DNA of 64,000 bases from Pedobacter sp. KBW06 (GTDB taxonomy: Bacteria; Bacteroidota; Bacteroidia; Sphingobacteriales; Sphingobacteriaceae), in the NCBI RefSeq assembly GCF_003852525.1, contig NZ_QAJL01000004.1, positions 594,009-658,008 on the forward strand, read 5' to 3'. Made by a program: the position numbers and the translations under genes. Of the stretch, positions 18,015-24,918 are shown piece after piece. The notes under the pieces were generated by a model that did not search any database, was not told the origin of the DNA, and worked only from the letters and a program-made list of their open reading frames with translations. The stretch's first letter is position 1; each line of letters starts with the position of its first letter.

Positions 18015-19837
18015 TAAGGCAATTGCAATTTATTCTGACTTCCTTCTATTTCTGTCAGCGGGCTTTTAACTACAGCAGTTGATCCAGCTGTTGCACTAAA
18101 TTCTACATCAGCAGAAACGGATACATTCTTCGCATAAGACTCATACGCATTGGTAGCCACTTCTCTAATGTTTTCAGCCCTAAGCTCAATATCTGTTTTA
18201 GCGGTCTGCTTGAAAAATCCCTCCTTAGCATGATAAGTAATATTCGTACCGGCAGTAGCCGTAATGGTTTCAGAGGCCTCCATGACTATATTTTTACTCC
18301 TTAGCGTTATCGTTTCCGGAGCGGTGATCAGAATACTGCTTTCTTTGGTATCCAGTAAAATTGTATTCCCTGAAGGATCCTTAACGGTAAGGCTTGTTCC
18401 TCCATCCTGGTCGTTAAATTCAATATGGTGACCTGATTTTGTGAAAATACTTTTTAGGTGGTTATCAACCTGTGGATTACTATCGGCATTATTCTGATGG
18501 TATACGCTTCCTATGACAATCGGCCTGGCCACATTTCCTTCTTCAAAAGCCACCAATACCTGATCTCCTTTTTCCGGAATAAATACAAAACCCCGGTTTT
18601 TACTTACCGCATCACTACTTCCTGCATCAGGTGTGACCACACGCAACCATTCTGTCGTATCGTTAGTCAGGCATTTCCATTTGAACTTCACCTTCACTCT
18701 TCCCTGTCCCTGTGGATCTGCATTATCCTGAACATCTGCCAGCTGCATATCGGGACTTGGTTTCACATAATGTTTTACAGGCAGGCGTTCGGTAGTGGAA
18801 ACCACTCCTTCAAAATTGTTTTTATAGCGTCCTGTGCCGTCAATAGTATGGACAACACGTGTGATTAAGAACTTGCCAAGACTATCCGTAACGAAATCCA
18901 GCACTTCACGTATACTCATGGTAATTTCGGCAATTTTACCAATCCCAACTTCCGGATTATCTCCAGCTGCTGAAATGCGTAATAAATTGCTGATACTAGC
19001 CTTTTCTTCGTTTTCCACATGATCTTTTAACTCTGAATTGCTGTCTACCCGGATTAAACTAGGTTGGTTAAAGGTCTTGCTATAGACTGCATTAGAAGCA
19101 TTCACTGCATGAATTAAATCATCAGAGCCCTGATCTGCAGCGCCTTTACTTTCACTCTGCAACATCTCATTTTTGCGGGGGTTATAGGCAAACCTGTTGT
19201 TCTTTATGGGAGCGACTTCCATTGCATACTGTAAAGTATGAAGGTTGCGTCCATAAAAGAGCGATATTTCTTCCTGCTCATCAGGTTTTCCAAAATTGAG
19301 ATTTTCTCCATCATAAAAAAACCATTCGTGATATTCGGCAGACAGGCGGTTCAGAAATTCAAAATCACTCTCTCTGTATTGGATCACATAATCAATTGGA
19401 GATTTTCGGGCGGCATTGACAACAATCTTCAAATCATTTGCAGGCGTATCTTTCGTTGCGAGGGTCACTATCGCGTTTAGGTTTTTTCCAAGGTAAGATC
19501 CTAAATCAGGTCCCCGGTCTATCAGGATTCCCGGACTATATCCACTAACCACTAAAATCCCGTGATAACCGTGGGTCTGAGCAAGTTCAACCTTAGTTAC
19601 GATCCCCGTAAAAGTTTGTAGTTTATCGATAGCATAACCGAAAGAGGCAGAAAGGCTTTTACCGATAAAGTCTCGGCTTTTTTCCAGGGTCACCATTCCC
19701 GGCGCACCATTCTCGTCGTGATTGAACTTTAACTCGAAGTAGTGGTGCGTATTGAATTGCTGTTCCAAAGTAAAAGAGGCAAAATGAGAAATCTGTTTAT
19801 CCTCAATATTGATCTCTGTAATCAGTTTGTTTTCCAT
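18014..19837 (-). CDS. vgrG: VgrG spike protein of a Bacteroidota type VI secretion system
   Basis: 607 residues. The N-terminal two-thirds has the gp27-like fold ('FELKFNHDENG', 'FTGIVTKVELAQTHGYHGIL', 'YVIQYRESDFEFLNRLSAEY'). The gp5-like OB-fold follows ('VQDNADPQGQGRVKVKFKW', 'LRVVTPDAGSS', 'RGFVFIPEKGDQVLVAFEEG', 'PIVIGSVYHQNN'). The C-terminal needle has beta-helix-like repeats ('DPSGNTILLDTKESSILITA', 'ETITLRSKNIVM', 'ETITATAGTNI'). VgrG trimers cap the Hcp tube and carry PAAR-tipped effectors. No tss sheath, baseplate or membrane genes are in the window, so this is an orphan vgrG island served by a core system elsewhere. It is the first gene of its cluster. Confidence 0.9.
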   Translation of the reverse strand: MENKLITEINIEDKQISHFASFTLEQQFNTHHYFELKFNHDENGAPGMVTLEKSRDFIGKSLSASFGYAIDKLQTFTGIVTKVELAQTHGYHGILVVSGYSPGILIDRGPDLGSYLGKNLNAIVTLATKDTPANDLKIVVNAARKSPIDYVIQYRESDFEFLNRLSAEYHEWFFYDGENLNFGKPDEQEEISLFYGRNLHTLQYAMEVAPIKNNRFAYNPRKNEMLQSESKGAADQGSDDLIHAVNASNAVYSKTFNQPSLIRVDSNSELKDHVENEEKASISNLLRISAAGDNPEVGIGKIAEITMSIREVLDFVTDSLGKFLITRVVHTIDGTGRYKNNFEGVVSTTERLPVKHYVKPSPDMQLADVQDNADPQGQGRVKVKFKWKCLTNDTTEWLRVVTPDAGSSDAVSKNRGFVFIPEKGDQVLVAFEEGNVARPIVIGSVYHQNNADSNPQVDNHLKSIFTKSGHHIEFNDQDGGTSLTVKDPSGNTILLDTKESSILITAPETITLRSKNIVMEASETITATAGTNITYHAKEGFFKQTAKTDIELRAENIREVATNAYESYAKNVSVSADVEFSATAGSTAVVKSPLTEIEGSQNKLQLP

Positions 19838-20033
19838 TAGGCAAGAAGGTTAATATTTGGCTTAGTTATTTATGTTGAAGATCAGGCGTTATCGTTCAAC
19901 AATTATCCTAAACGGAATATACCCTATATTTTACAAATGGTATAAATTTTACCAAGAAATAATTAATAAGACATAAAAAATATTTATTAACTAATAAAAA
20001 TAACCTAAACCATAATGAACAGAATTAAAATAG

Positions 20034-21053
20034 CTATATCGCTGTGTTATACTGCTTTGCAGAATCTTCCAGTCTCTTGCTGATTCTGGAAGCCAGATTC
20101 CTTGGTCCCAGGACTTTCATACATTCCCCAAAACCCAATATCTCCCGCTCCAGCTCGAAGTTCAACACCACATCGATCCTGATGACAATCCCCTCATGAT
20201 CTTCTTTGAGCAAGACCTGACTATGATGCAGCGGCTTAGTCAGCACATAAGGTGCATTCTTTTTATTTATCTTTAGAATTACTTTATGTGGCCTGTCTTT
20301 TTCTGATTTGGTCACTCCCAGCAAATCCTCGAAATAACGGTCAAAATCAACGCCTGTATATTCTATAAAAGGCTCTTTTGTCAATTCCTGAAATTCCAGG
20401 ATCCGGTCAAGCGCCAGTGTAATCAGGATCCTGCCCTTCTTTGGTTTTACAATCAGGAACCATCGGTTCCGGTATTCTTTTAACAGATAAGGAAAATAAA
20501 TCATCTGCTGCGCCTTTAACGCCTTAAAGGATTTGTATTCGATCAGTAAGGGTACCTTATTCAGAATGGCACTATACAAAGGAGTGATGAACTTCAGGCC
20601 ACGCAACTGTTTGTTGCTTTCGAACTGGATACAATTCCTGCTTTGATTGGTAGATTTATACAGGTTATTTTCCAGCTTAGCGATCATATCGCTCATCTCA
20701 TCAAAATAACTAAAACCGTTAAATTGCTTCAGCACTCCAACGATCTCCTTCATCTTTTCAATGTCGTTGTTATTGATCGGTGCCTTTGTAATGCTGTAGT
20801 TAGGATCGCTGTAAGCATAATACTTCCGGTCTGTAACAACGATAGGTGCTTTATAACCCAGCTTATCGCTCCTCATAGTTTGGATATCAGACTGAACGGT
20901 ACGCTTGCTTACTCCCGAACTGATTCCTTCGTATTCGAATAGTACTGCAGCCACCTTTTCTATCAGGTCGTCCAGGCTCCATTTTCTAAACCTGTTTTTT
21001 AAACATTCATCAATGGTTTTGTAACGTATGAGGGCAAGTTTATTGATTGACAT
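20034..21053 (-). CDS. WYL-domain transcriptional regulator of the RtcB-2 locus
   Basis: 339 residues. The N-terminal winged helix covers about 1-90 ('RKWSLDDLIEKVAAVLFEYE', 'VSKRTVQSDIQTMRSDKLG'). A WYL domain follows at about 150-240 ('LIEYKSFKALKAQQMIYFPY', 'LLKEYRNRWFLIVKPKK') and a C-terminal WCX-like domain at about 255-335. WYL domains are thought to sense ligands, including nucleic-acid fragments, and are frequent in phage-defence and DNA- or RNA-damage systems. The gene is divergent from the tRNA-like leader and RtcB-2 operon. Its promoter and the leader promoter each carry one copy of the same operator-like repeat, so autoregulation plus control of the repair operon is likely. It takes the place that RtcR has in proteobacterial rtc operons. 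Confidence 0.85.
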   Translation of the reverse strand: MSINKLALIRYKTIDECLKNRFRKWSLDDLIEKVAAVLFEYEGISSGVSKRTVQSDIQTMRSDKLGYKAPIVVTDRKYYAYSDPNYSITKAPINNNDIEKMKEIVGVLKQFNGFSYFDEMSDMIAKLENNLYKSTNQSRNCIQFESNKQLRGLKFITPLYSAILNKVPLLIEYKSFKALKAQQMIYFPYLLKEYRNRWFLIVKPKKGRILITLALDRILEFQELTKEPFIEYTGVDFDRYFEDLLGVTKSEKDRPHKVILKINKKNAPYVLTKPLHHSQVLLKEDHEGIVIRIDVVLNFELEREILGFGECMKVLGPRNLASRISKRLEDSAKQYNTAI

Positions 21054-21071
21054 CTGAAATTTCGTTTTTAT

Positions 21072-21112
21072 AAAAGTAAGAAAAGCAATCGACTACGCAA
21101 TAGAGCTGCGCA
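21072..21112 (-). promoter_or_regulatory. WYL-gene promoter with overlapping operator copy 1
   Basis: Read on the minus strand: TTG inside the operator, 19 bp, then TACTTTTA (one mismatch to TAnnTTTG), close to the WYL start. The operator on the + strand is CTACGCAATAGAGCTGCGCA (21093-21112), containing the inverted repeat CGCA-N7-TGCG. It overlaps the -33 element, which suits repression. Confidence 0.55.
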
Positions 21113-21203
21113 TTTTAACGTACCGCAGCTTCATTTTGAGTGTAAGACAAAATTATAATACTGAATTTCAACAAGATAAAACAAAGCATTGAAATAAAAA
21201 TAA

Positions 21204-21241
21204 CTGCGCAATTGTGCTGCGTTCTACCCCATGCATCTTTG
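21204..21241 (+). promoter_or_regulatory. Leader/RtcB-2 operon promoter with overlapping operator copy 2
   Basis: CTGCGCAATTGTGCTGCGTT (21204-21223) matches copy 1 at 15 of 20 positions and keeps CGCA-N7-TGCG. TTG at 21212-21214 lies inside it, and 19 bp later is CATCTTTG (21234-21241, one mismatch to TAnnTTTG). Spacing and operator overlap are the same as at the divergent WYL promoter. Transcription is expected to start near 21248. Confidence 0.6.
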
Positions 21242-21429
21242 TAATGTCGATTACAACGACAAGTTCTTTGAATCATATCAGTACGTAAGTGCTTAAAAAT
21301 ATTCCCGGAAGGGAATGGCGATACTACCTCAATGACGTCCGCAGTTGCGGGTTTCTGTATAGCCCCAAAGTATGGAGCAATTAGCTTTCATATCCTGGCG
21401 ATCAAAGAGGGTTAGGTTGTCAATATCTG

Positions 21430-21495
21430 TGTATGTGTCGTGGGTTCGAATCCCACTCCCGGTTTTCCGGGATAGCTCAGGGGTAGAGTAATACA
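21430..21495 (+). ncRNA. Permuted tRNA-like module 1 (open ends in the anticodon loop)
   Basis: Order in RNA, with tRNA numbering: TGTAT (39-43, 21430-21434), GTGTC (variable 44-48), T-arm GTGGG-TTCGAAT-CCCAC (21440-21456), TCCCGG (3' acceptor, 21457-21462), TTTT, CCGGGA (5' acceptor, 21467-21472), T8 A9, D-arm GCTC-AGGGGTA-GAGT (21475-21489), A26, ATACA (27-31, 21491-21495). All helices form: 6-bp acceptor, 4-bp D stem with one G-U, 5-bp anticodon stem and 5-bp T stem. Tertiary-contact bases also fit: T8-A14, G15-C48, G18G19 with T55C56, T54-A58. The molecule is a complete tRNA body except that the D half follows the T half and the anticodon loop is open. Confidence 0.7.
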
Positions 21496-21499
21496 AATT

Positions 21500-21569
21500 G
21501 CAGGTTCGAATCCTGCTTCCGACCAAAATTGGAATAGCAAAACGGTAATGCAATGGACTTAGAATCCAG
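21500..21569 (+). ncRNA. Permuted tRNA-like module 2 (intact anticodon arm, UAG triplet)
   Basis: T-arm GCAGG-TTCGAAT-CCTGC (21500-21516), TTCCGA (3' acceptor, 21517-21522), loop CCAAAA, TTGGAA (5' acceptor, 21529-21534; 6 bp with one G-U), T8 A9, a D-arm with 3-bp stem GCA/TGC and GG in its loop (21537-21551), A26, and anticodon arm ATGGA-CTTAGAA-TCCAG (21553-21569). The anticodon arm has 4 pairs plus an A-G mismatch, U33, triplet UAG and A37. Its open ends lie in the variable region. CCA directly after TTCCGA is notable. An alternative conventional fold uses CGGGA of module 1 with TTCCG here. Confidence 0.6.
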
Positions 21570-21578
21570 TTAGAAGAA

Positions 21579-21647
21579 GAGGAACTTCACAAATCCTCCT
21601 CATTAAGCATTGGAGAAAAACATTCCGCTTAAAACCTGATCATCAGG
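21579..21647 (+). ncRNA. Degenerate third module of the same order
   Basis: T-arm-like GAGGA/TCCTC with a 10-nt loop (21579-21598), then TTAAGC (21603-21608), an 18-nt internal segment with GGA/TCC pairing, GCTTAA (21627-21632), AA, and a D-arm-like hairpin CCTGA-TCA-TCAGG (21635-21647). The order equals modules 1 and 2, but T-loop and D-loop consensus bases are lost. Confidence 0.4.
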
Positions 21648-21873
21648 AGATCAGAAATAAAGCAATCTAAAAGAGACTTTGAAAGTCCGCAGCGGTAAAG
21701 AAGAATGTTGATTGTCAAATATGCCAGACCTTGCGAACCGCATCTGAAAAAGACGGTTCGAATCGTGTAGCGCATAGTTAAAGATCAAAATATTCCTGCC
21801 AAACGGAACTTCCGTACCCTTTGGATGAATGTTTTTCAAAAATGCCTGTTAAAAAAGAAGAGAAAAAGCTGCC

Positions 21874-21905
21874 GGAAGAATGGTCAAAGAGCGCACCATT
21901 CTTCC
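21874..21905 (+). other. Strong hairpin near the end of the leader
   Basis: GGAAGAATGGT and ACCATTCTTCC form 11 perfect pairs around a 10-nt loop. No T-run follows; the sequence continues into AATA repeats and the slipin start 55 nt downstream. Suited to a processing site or mRNA stabiliser rather than a terminator. Confidence 0.55.
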
Positions 21906-21960
21906 TCATGTCAGGAATAAATAAATAAATAAATATTAAACCAACCAAAATTTAAAATAG

Positions 21961-23055
21961 ATGAAAAGAGTAACCATTAACACCAACTCTGTGGGGTTGG
22001 TTTACAAAAACAGAGAATTTAAAAGAATATTAATCGCAGGAAACTACTGGTTAGGATTTGGAGAAACCATAGAAGTTTACGATCAGTCTAAAACTTTTAT
22101 CGCTTCTACCGAGCTGGATGTCCTGTTACAAAATAAAGATTTTGCCAACCTGGTACACCTGGTGGAAGTTAAAGACAATACTTTGGTTTTAGTATACCAA
22201 AACGGAAACTTCAAGCAGGTGCTGACCGCAGGAAGATATGCATTTTGGATCGGATTAAACAAGTATACGTTCCTGAATGCAGACCTGAATAAATATGAGA
22301 TCACGGAGGACATTGATAAAAGCACTTTATTAAAGTCGTTGATGCAGCCTTATGTCAGATCATTCAGAATTGAGAGTTACGAAGCGGCTTTAATGATGGT
22401 TGACGGAAAGTTTGAACGCGTATTGGACGTAGGTAACTACATCTGGTGGAACAACAGCACGCTGATCCAGGTATTAAAAACTGACCTGAGACAACTCAAC
22501 ATGGAAATCGCCGGACAGGAGATTTTAACCAGGGATAAAGCACAGTTGAGAATCAACTTCAGTGTTCAATACAAGGTATCAGATGCCATCAAAGCTTTGT
22601 TGGAAAACAAAGAATTTGAGAAACAACTTTACGTATTGATCCAGCTGGCCCTGAGAGAATTCATCGGAAGGCTAACCTTTGATGAATTGATGGAAAGCAA
22701 GGAAAAGATCGCTCAGCATGTATTAACCAGTTCCGCAGCGAACGCAGCGCTTCTGGGTGTTGAACTGATCAACTGTGGCTTGAAGGACATTGTATTACCA
22801 GGTGATATCAAAGAAATCATGAACCAGGTGCTGATTGCTGAAAAAAGAGCACAGGCCAACCTGATCACGAGAAGAGAAGAAACGGCCTCTACCAGAAGCT
22901 TGTTAAATACAGCAAAACTGATGGAAGACAACGCCATGTTATATAAACTGAAAGAAATGGAATATGTAGAGAAGATTGCCGAAAAGATCAATACGATCAG
23001 CTTATCCGGAAGCGGACAAATGATCGATCAATTGAAACAAATCTTCGTTAAATAA
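21961..23055 (+). CDS. Slipin-type SPFH/Band 7 protein of the RNA-repair operon
   Basis: 364 residues. The C-terminal two-thirds is an SPFH (Band 7) domain: 'MEIAGQEILTRDKAQLRINF' through 'FEKQLYVLIQLALREFIGRL' and 'LGVELINCGLKDIVLPGDIK', then a helical tail ('IMNQVLIAEKRAQANLITRR'). Classical slipins start with a membrane hairpin, but here the N terminus has no hydrophobic segment. It instead carries three copies of a ~24-residue motif at about 11-34, 75-98 and 142-165 (pattern LVY-x-NGxF-K-x-VL-x-AG-x-Y-x-x-W). Slipins are known neighbours of RtcB in bacterial RNA-repair operons; their role, perhaps a scaffold, is not established. First gene after the leader, 43 bp before the next gene. Confidence 0.85.
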   Translation: MKRVTINTNSVGLVYKNREFKRILIAGNYWLGFGETIEVYDQSKTFIASTELDVLLQNKDFANLVHLVEVKDNTLVLVYQNGNFKQVLTAGRYAFWIGLNKYTFLNADLNKYEITEDIDKSTLLKSLMQPYVRSFRIESYEAALMMVDGKFERVLDVGNYIWWNNSTLIQVLKTDLRQLNMEIAGQEILTRDKAQLRINFSVQYKVSDAIKALLENKEFEKQLYVLIQLALREFIGRLTFDELMESKEKIAQHVLTSSAANAALLGVELINCGLKDIVLPGDIKEIMNQVLIAEKRAQANLITRREETASTRSLLNTAKLMEDNAMLYKLKEMEYVEKIAEKINTISLSGSGQMIDQLKQIFVK

Positions 23056-23098
23056 CGATGCTTGTAATGGCTCCATAACTACTAAAAAATTTATACCA

Positions 23099-23875
23099 AT
23101 GAAAACAACAATAGTAAATAAACTTAGTGCAATAGAGAAAGCGCATGATATAAAAATACTTTTCTCTTGCGAATCAGGCAGTCGGGGATGGCAATTTCCG
23201 TCGATGGACAGTGATTTTGATGTGCGGTTTATCTATGTAAAACCTGTTCATTACTACCTGTCGATAGCGGAAAGAGCAGATCACCTGAGCTTCCCTATAA
23301 ACGATGAGCTGGACATCTATGGATGGGACCTTCGAAAAGTTTTGCAGCTGTTAAGAAAATCCAATACCACTCCTTTTGAATGGCTTCAATCTCCGGTTGT
23401 TTACAGCGAAGAAGGGAATTTCAAAGCCCTGTTATGGGATTTATGCCAGGGTTATTTCAGTCAGCGGATAAATGCACACCATTATCTGGGCATCGCCAAA
23501 GGTGCAATGGATACTGTCGTGAATGAGGATGAGATAAAAATAAAGAAACTGTTTTATGTACTTCGTCCGCTGCTTTCTGCAAAATGGTGTTTAGAAAAGA
23601 ATCAAATCGCCCCAATGGAAATAGGACCTTTAATGGGCCTGCTTCCAAAAGATTTACAGACATTGGTAAACGGTTTGATCGCATTTAAGGCTACCGGAAA
23701 AGAGGCAACTATGATAAAAATACCTGCCCCGTTAAAGAGTTATATAGATGAGGAATTTATAAATTGTAGCGAAGCGGCTAAAGAACTTTCTAAAAATCAA
23801 TTTGACCTGGAAGGACTGAATCACTTCTTTATAAAAATAATAAACGAATATGACGATACAAGACCTAAAGGATAA
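23099..23875 (+). CDS. Nucleotidyltransferase-fold protein (YcgL/COG3541-like), copy 1
   Basis: 258 residues. The polymerase-beta-type nucleotidyltransferase motif is 'ESGSRGWQFPSMDSDFDVRF' (about 26-45): a GS signature followed by a D-x-D pair for metal binding. The rest is helical ('HLSFPINDELDIYGWDLRKV', 'LRKSNTTPFEWLQSPVVY'). The predicted reaction is nucleotide transfer to RNA or protein; the true substrate is unknown. Such proteins recur beside RtcB and may edit or tag broken RNA ends. It overlaps the next gene by 26 bp, so the two are tightly coupled. Confidence 0.85.
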   Translation: MKTTIVNKLSAIEKAHDIKILFSCESGSRGWQFPSMDSDFDVRFIYVKPVHYYLSIAERADHLSFPINDELDIYGWDLRKVLQLLRKSNTTPFEWLQSPVVYSEEGNFKALLWDLCQGYFSQRINAHHYLGIAKGAMDTVVNEDEIKIKKLFYVLRPLLSAKWCLEKNQIAPMEIGPLMGLLPKDLQTLVNGLIAFKATGKEATMIKIPAPLKSYIDEEFINCSEAAKELSKNQFDLEGLNHFFIKIINEYDDTRPKG

Positions 23876-24908
23876 AGGCCTGTTGCTTTTTGAATGCGTT
23901 AGCGGAAGCCGGTCCTATGGATTAGCCACCGCAACGTCTGACAGGGATCTTAAAGGCGTTTATTACCTGCCAAAATCCGAATTTTATGGGTTGACTTATA
24001 CCCCGCAGATCAGCAATGAAAGCAACGATGAAGTGTATTATGAATTGGGCAGATATGTAGAATTACTGATCAAAAACAATCCTAATATGCTGGAGATGCT
24101 GGCCTCTACGGAAGAAATGATCCTGTACAAACATCCGGTCATGGACAAGTTGAATACGGCCATGTTTTTATCTAAATTATGCAAGGATACTTTTGCCGGT
24201 TATGCGATCACTCAAATCCGGAAAGCGAAGGGATTGAAGAAGAAAATCGTCAATCCGCTTCCTAAAGAAAGGTCAACGGTGTTAGACTTCTGTTTTATAT
24301 TAGAAGGCTATAATGCCCTAAGCCTCCGGGACTGGTTAAAAACGCAAGGATACAGTCAGGAACAATGCGGGTTGATCAACATCCCGCATTCCAGAGGCTT
24401 ATTTGCTTTGTTTTATGATCAGGAAGGAAACCTGGGCTATAAAGGAATCGCAACAAATGTGCTGGCAAATGAGCTTTCCTTATCCTCCGTTCCTAAAGAA
24501 GAAAAAGAAGTAGCCTACCTCCAATTTAACCAGGATAGCTACTCCAGTTACTGCAAGGAATACCGGGAATACTGGGATTGGGTAGCTAAAAGGAATGAGG
24601 AGCGCTACCTCAACAACCTGGAGCATGGCAAGGATTATGATGCAAAAAACATGATGCATACCATCCGTTTGCTGCAGGTAGCGGAGGAGATCCTGCGTAC
24701 AGCTGAACTCAGGATAAAGCGGCCCAACAGAGCGGAATTGCTCTCGATAAAGTCTGGTCATCATTCCTATGATGAACTGCAAAAGATGGCAGAGGACCTG
24801 ATTGTACAGATAGATCTCGCCTGCAAAAAAAGTGATTTACCGGAAGCTCCGGACGCTGAGGCACTGGAAAAAGTGCTCATCGCCATGAGAACGGAGTTAT
24901 ACCATTAG
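23850..24908 (+). CDS. Nucleotidyltransferase-fold protein (YcgL/COG3541-like), copy 2
   Basis: 352 residues, with the same family signature near the N terminus: 'ECVSGSRSYGLATATSDRDL' (about 15-34), again GS...D-x-D. It is longer than copy 1 and carries 'KLCKDTFAGYAITQIRKAKG' and a distinct helical C-terminal half ('KNMMHTIRLLQVAEEILRTA'). The start at 23850 lies inside the end of copy 1 in another frame; the motif follows so closely that a much later start is unlikely. The stop is 10 bp before RtcB. Two diverged copies suggest different end chemistries or a heterodimer. Confidence 0.85.
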   Translation: MTIQDLKDKGLLLFECVSGSRSYGLATATSDRDLKGVYYLPKSEFYGLTYTPQISNESNDEVYYELGRYVELLIKNNPNMLEMLASTEEMILYKHPVMDKLNTAMFLSKLCKDTFAGYAITQIRKAKGLKKKIVNPLPKERSTVLDFCFILEGYNALSLRDWLKTQGYSQEQCGLINIPHSRGLFALFYDQEGNLGYKGIATNVLANELSLSSVPKEEKEVAYLQFNQDSYSSYCKEYREYWDWVAKRNEERYLNNLEHGKDYDAKNMMHTIRLLQVAEEILRTAELRIKRPNRAELLSIKSGHHSYDELQKMAEDLIVQIDLACKKSDLPEAPDAEALEKVLIAMRTELYH

Positions 24909-24918
24909 AAATTAAACA

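Larger units (their letters stand above)
21248..21960 (+). ncRNA. Long leader RNA with tRNA-like modules in permuted order
   Basis: About 710 nt with no credible protein gene between promoter and slipin. Features in order: hairpin ATTCCC-GGAA-GGGAAT with a GNRA loop (21301-21316); hairpin TATG-AGC/GCT-CATA near 21371-21392; module 1 (21430-21495); module 2 (21500-21569); a degenerate module 3 (21579-21647); hairpin GACTT-TGA-AAGTC (21675-21687); CGAACCG/CGGTTCG helix (21734-21740 with 21754-21760) around a T-loop-like TTCGAAT; and a strong 11-bp hairpin (21874-21905). The last 45 nt before slipin are AATA repeats and A-rich. It could be processed into small tRNA-like RNAs, act as a ligase substrate, or regulate the downstream genes. 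Confidence 0.7.

Noticed and set aside
12603..19837. Complete type VI secretion system
   Set aside because: Only VgrG, lipoproteins and effector are present; no sheath, Hcp, ClpV, baseplate or membrane-complex genes in the window.
21430..21570. Tandem array of ordinary tRNA genes
   Set aside because: The first T-arm has no D-arm or matching 5' acceptor upstream of it, and the first D-arm has no anticodon arm before the next T-arm. Only the permuted reading pairs every helix.
21916..21934. AATA tandem repeat before slipin
   Set aside because: Short AT-rich repeat, common in front of Bacteroidota genes; no sign of CRISPR or longer satellite.
23850..23875. Frameshift splitting one nucleotidyltransferase
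   Set aside because: Each protein has its own complete active-site motif near its N terminus, so these are two overlapping genes.
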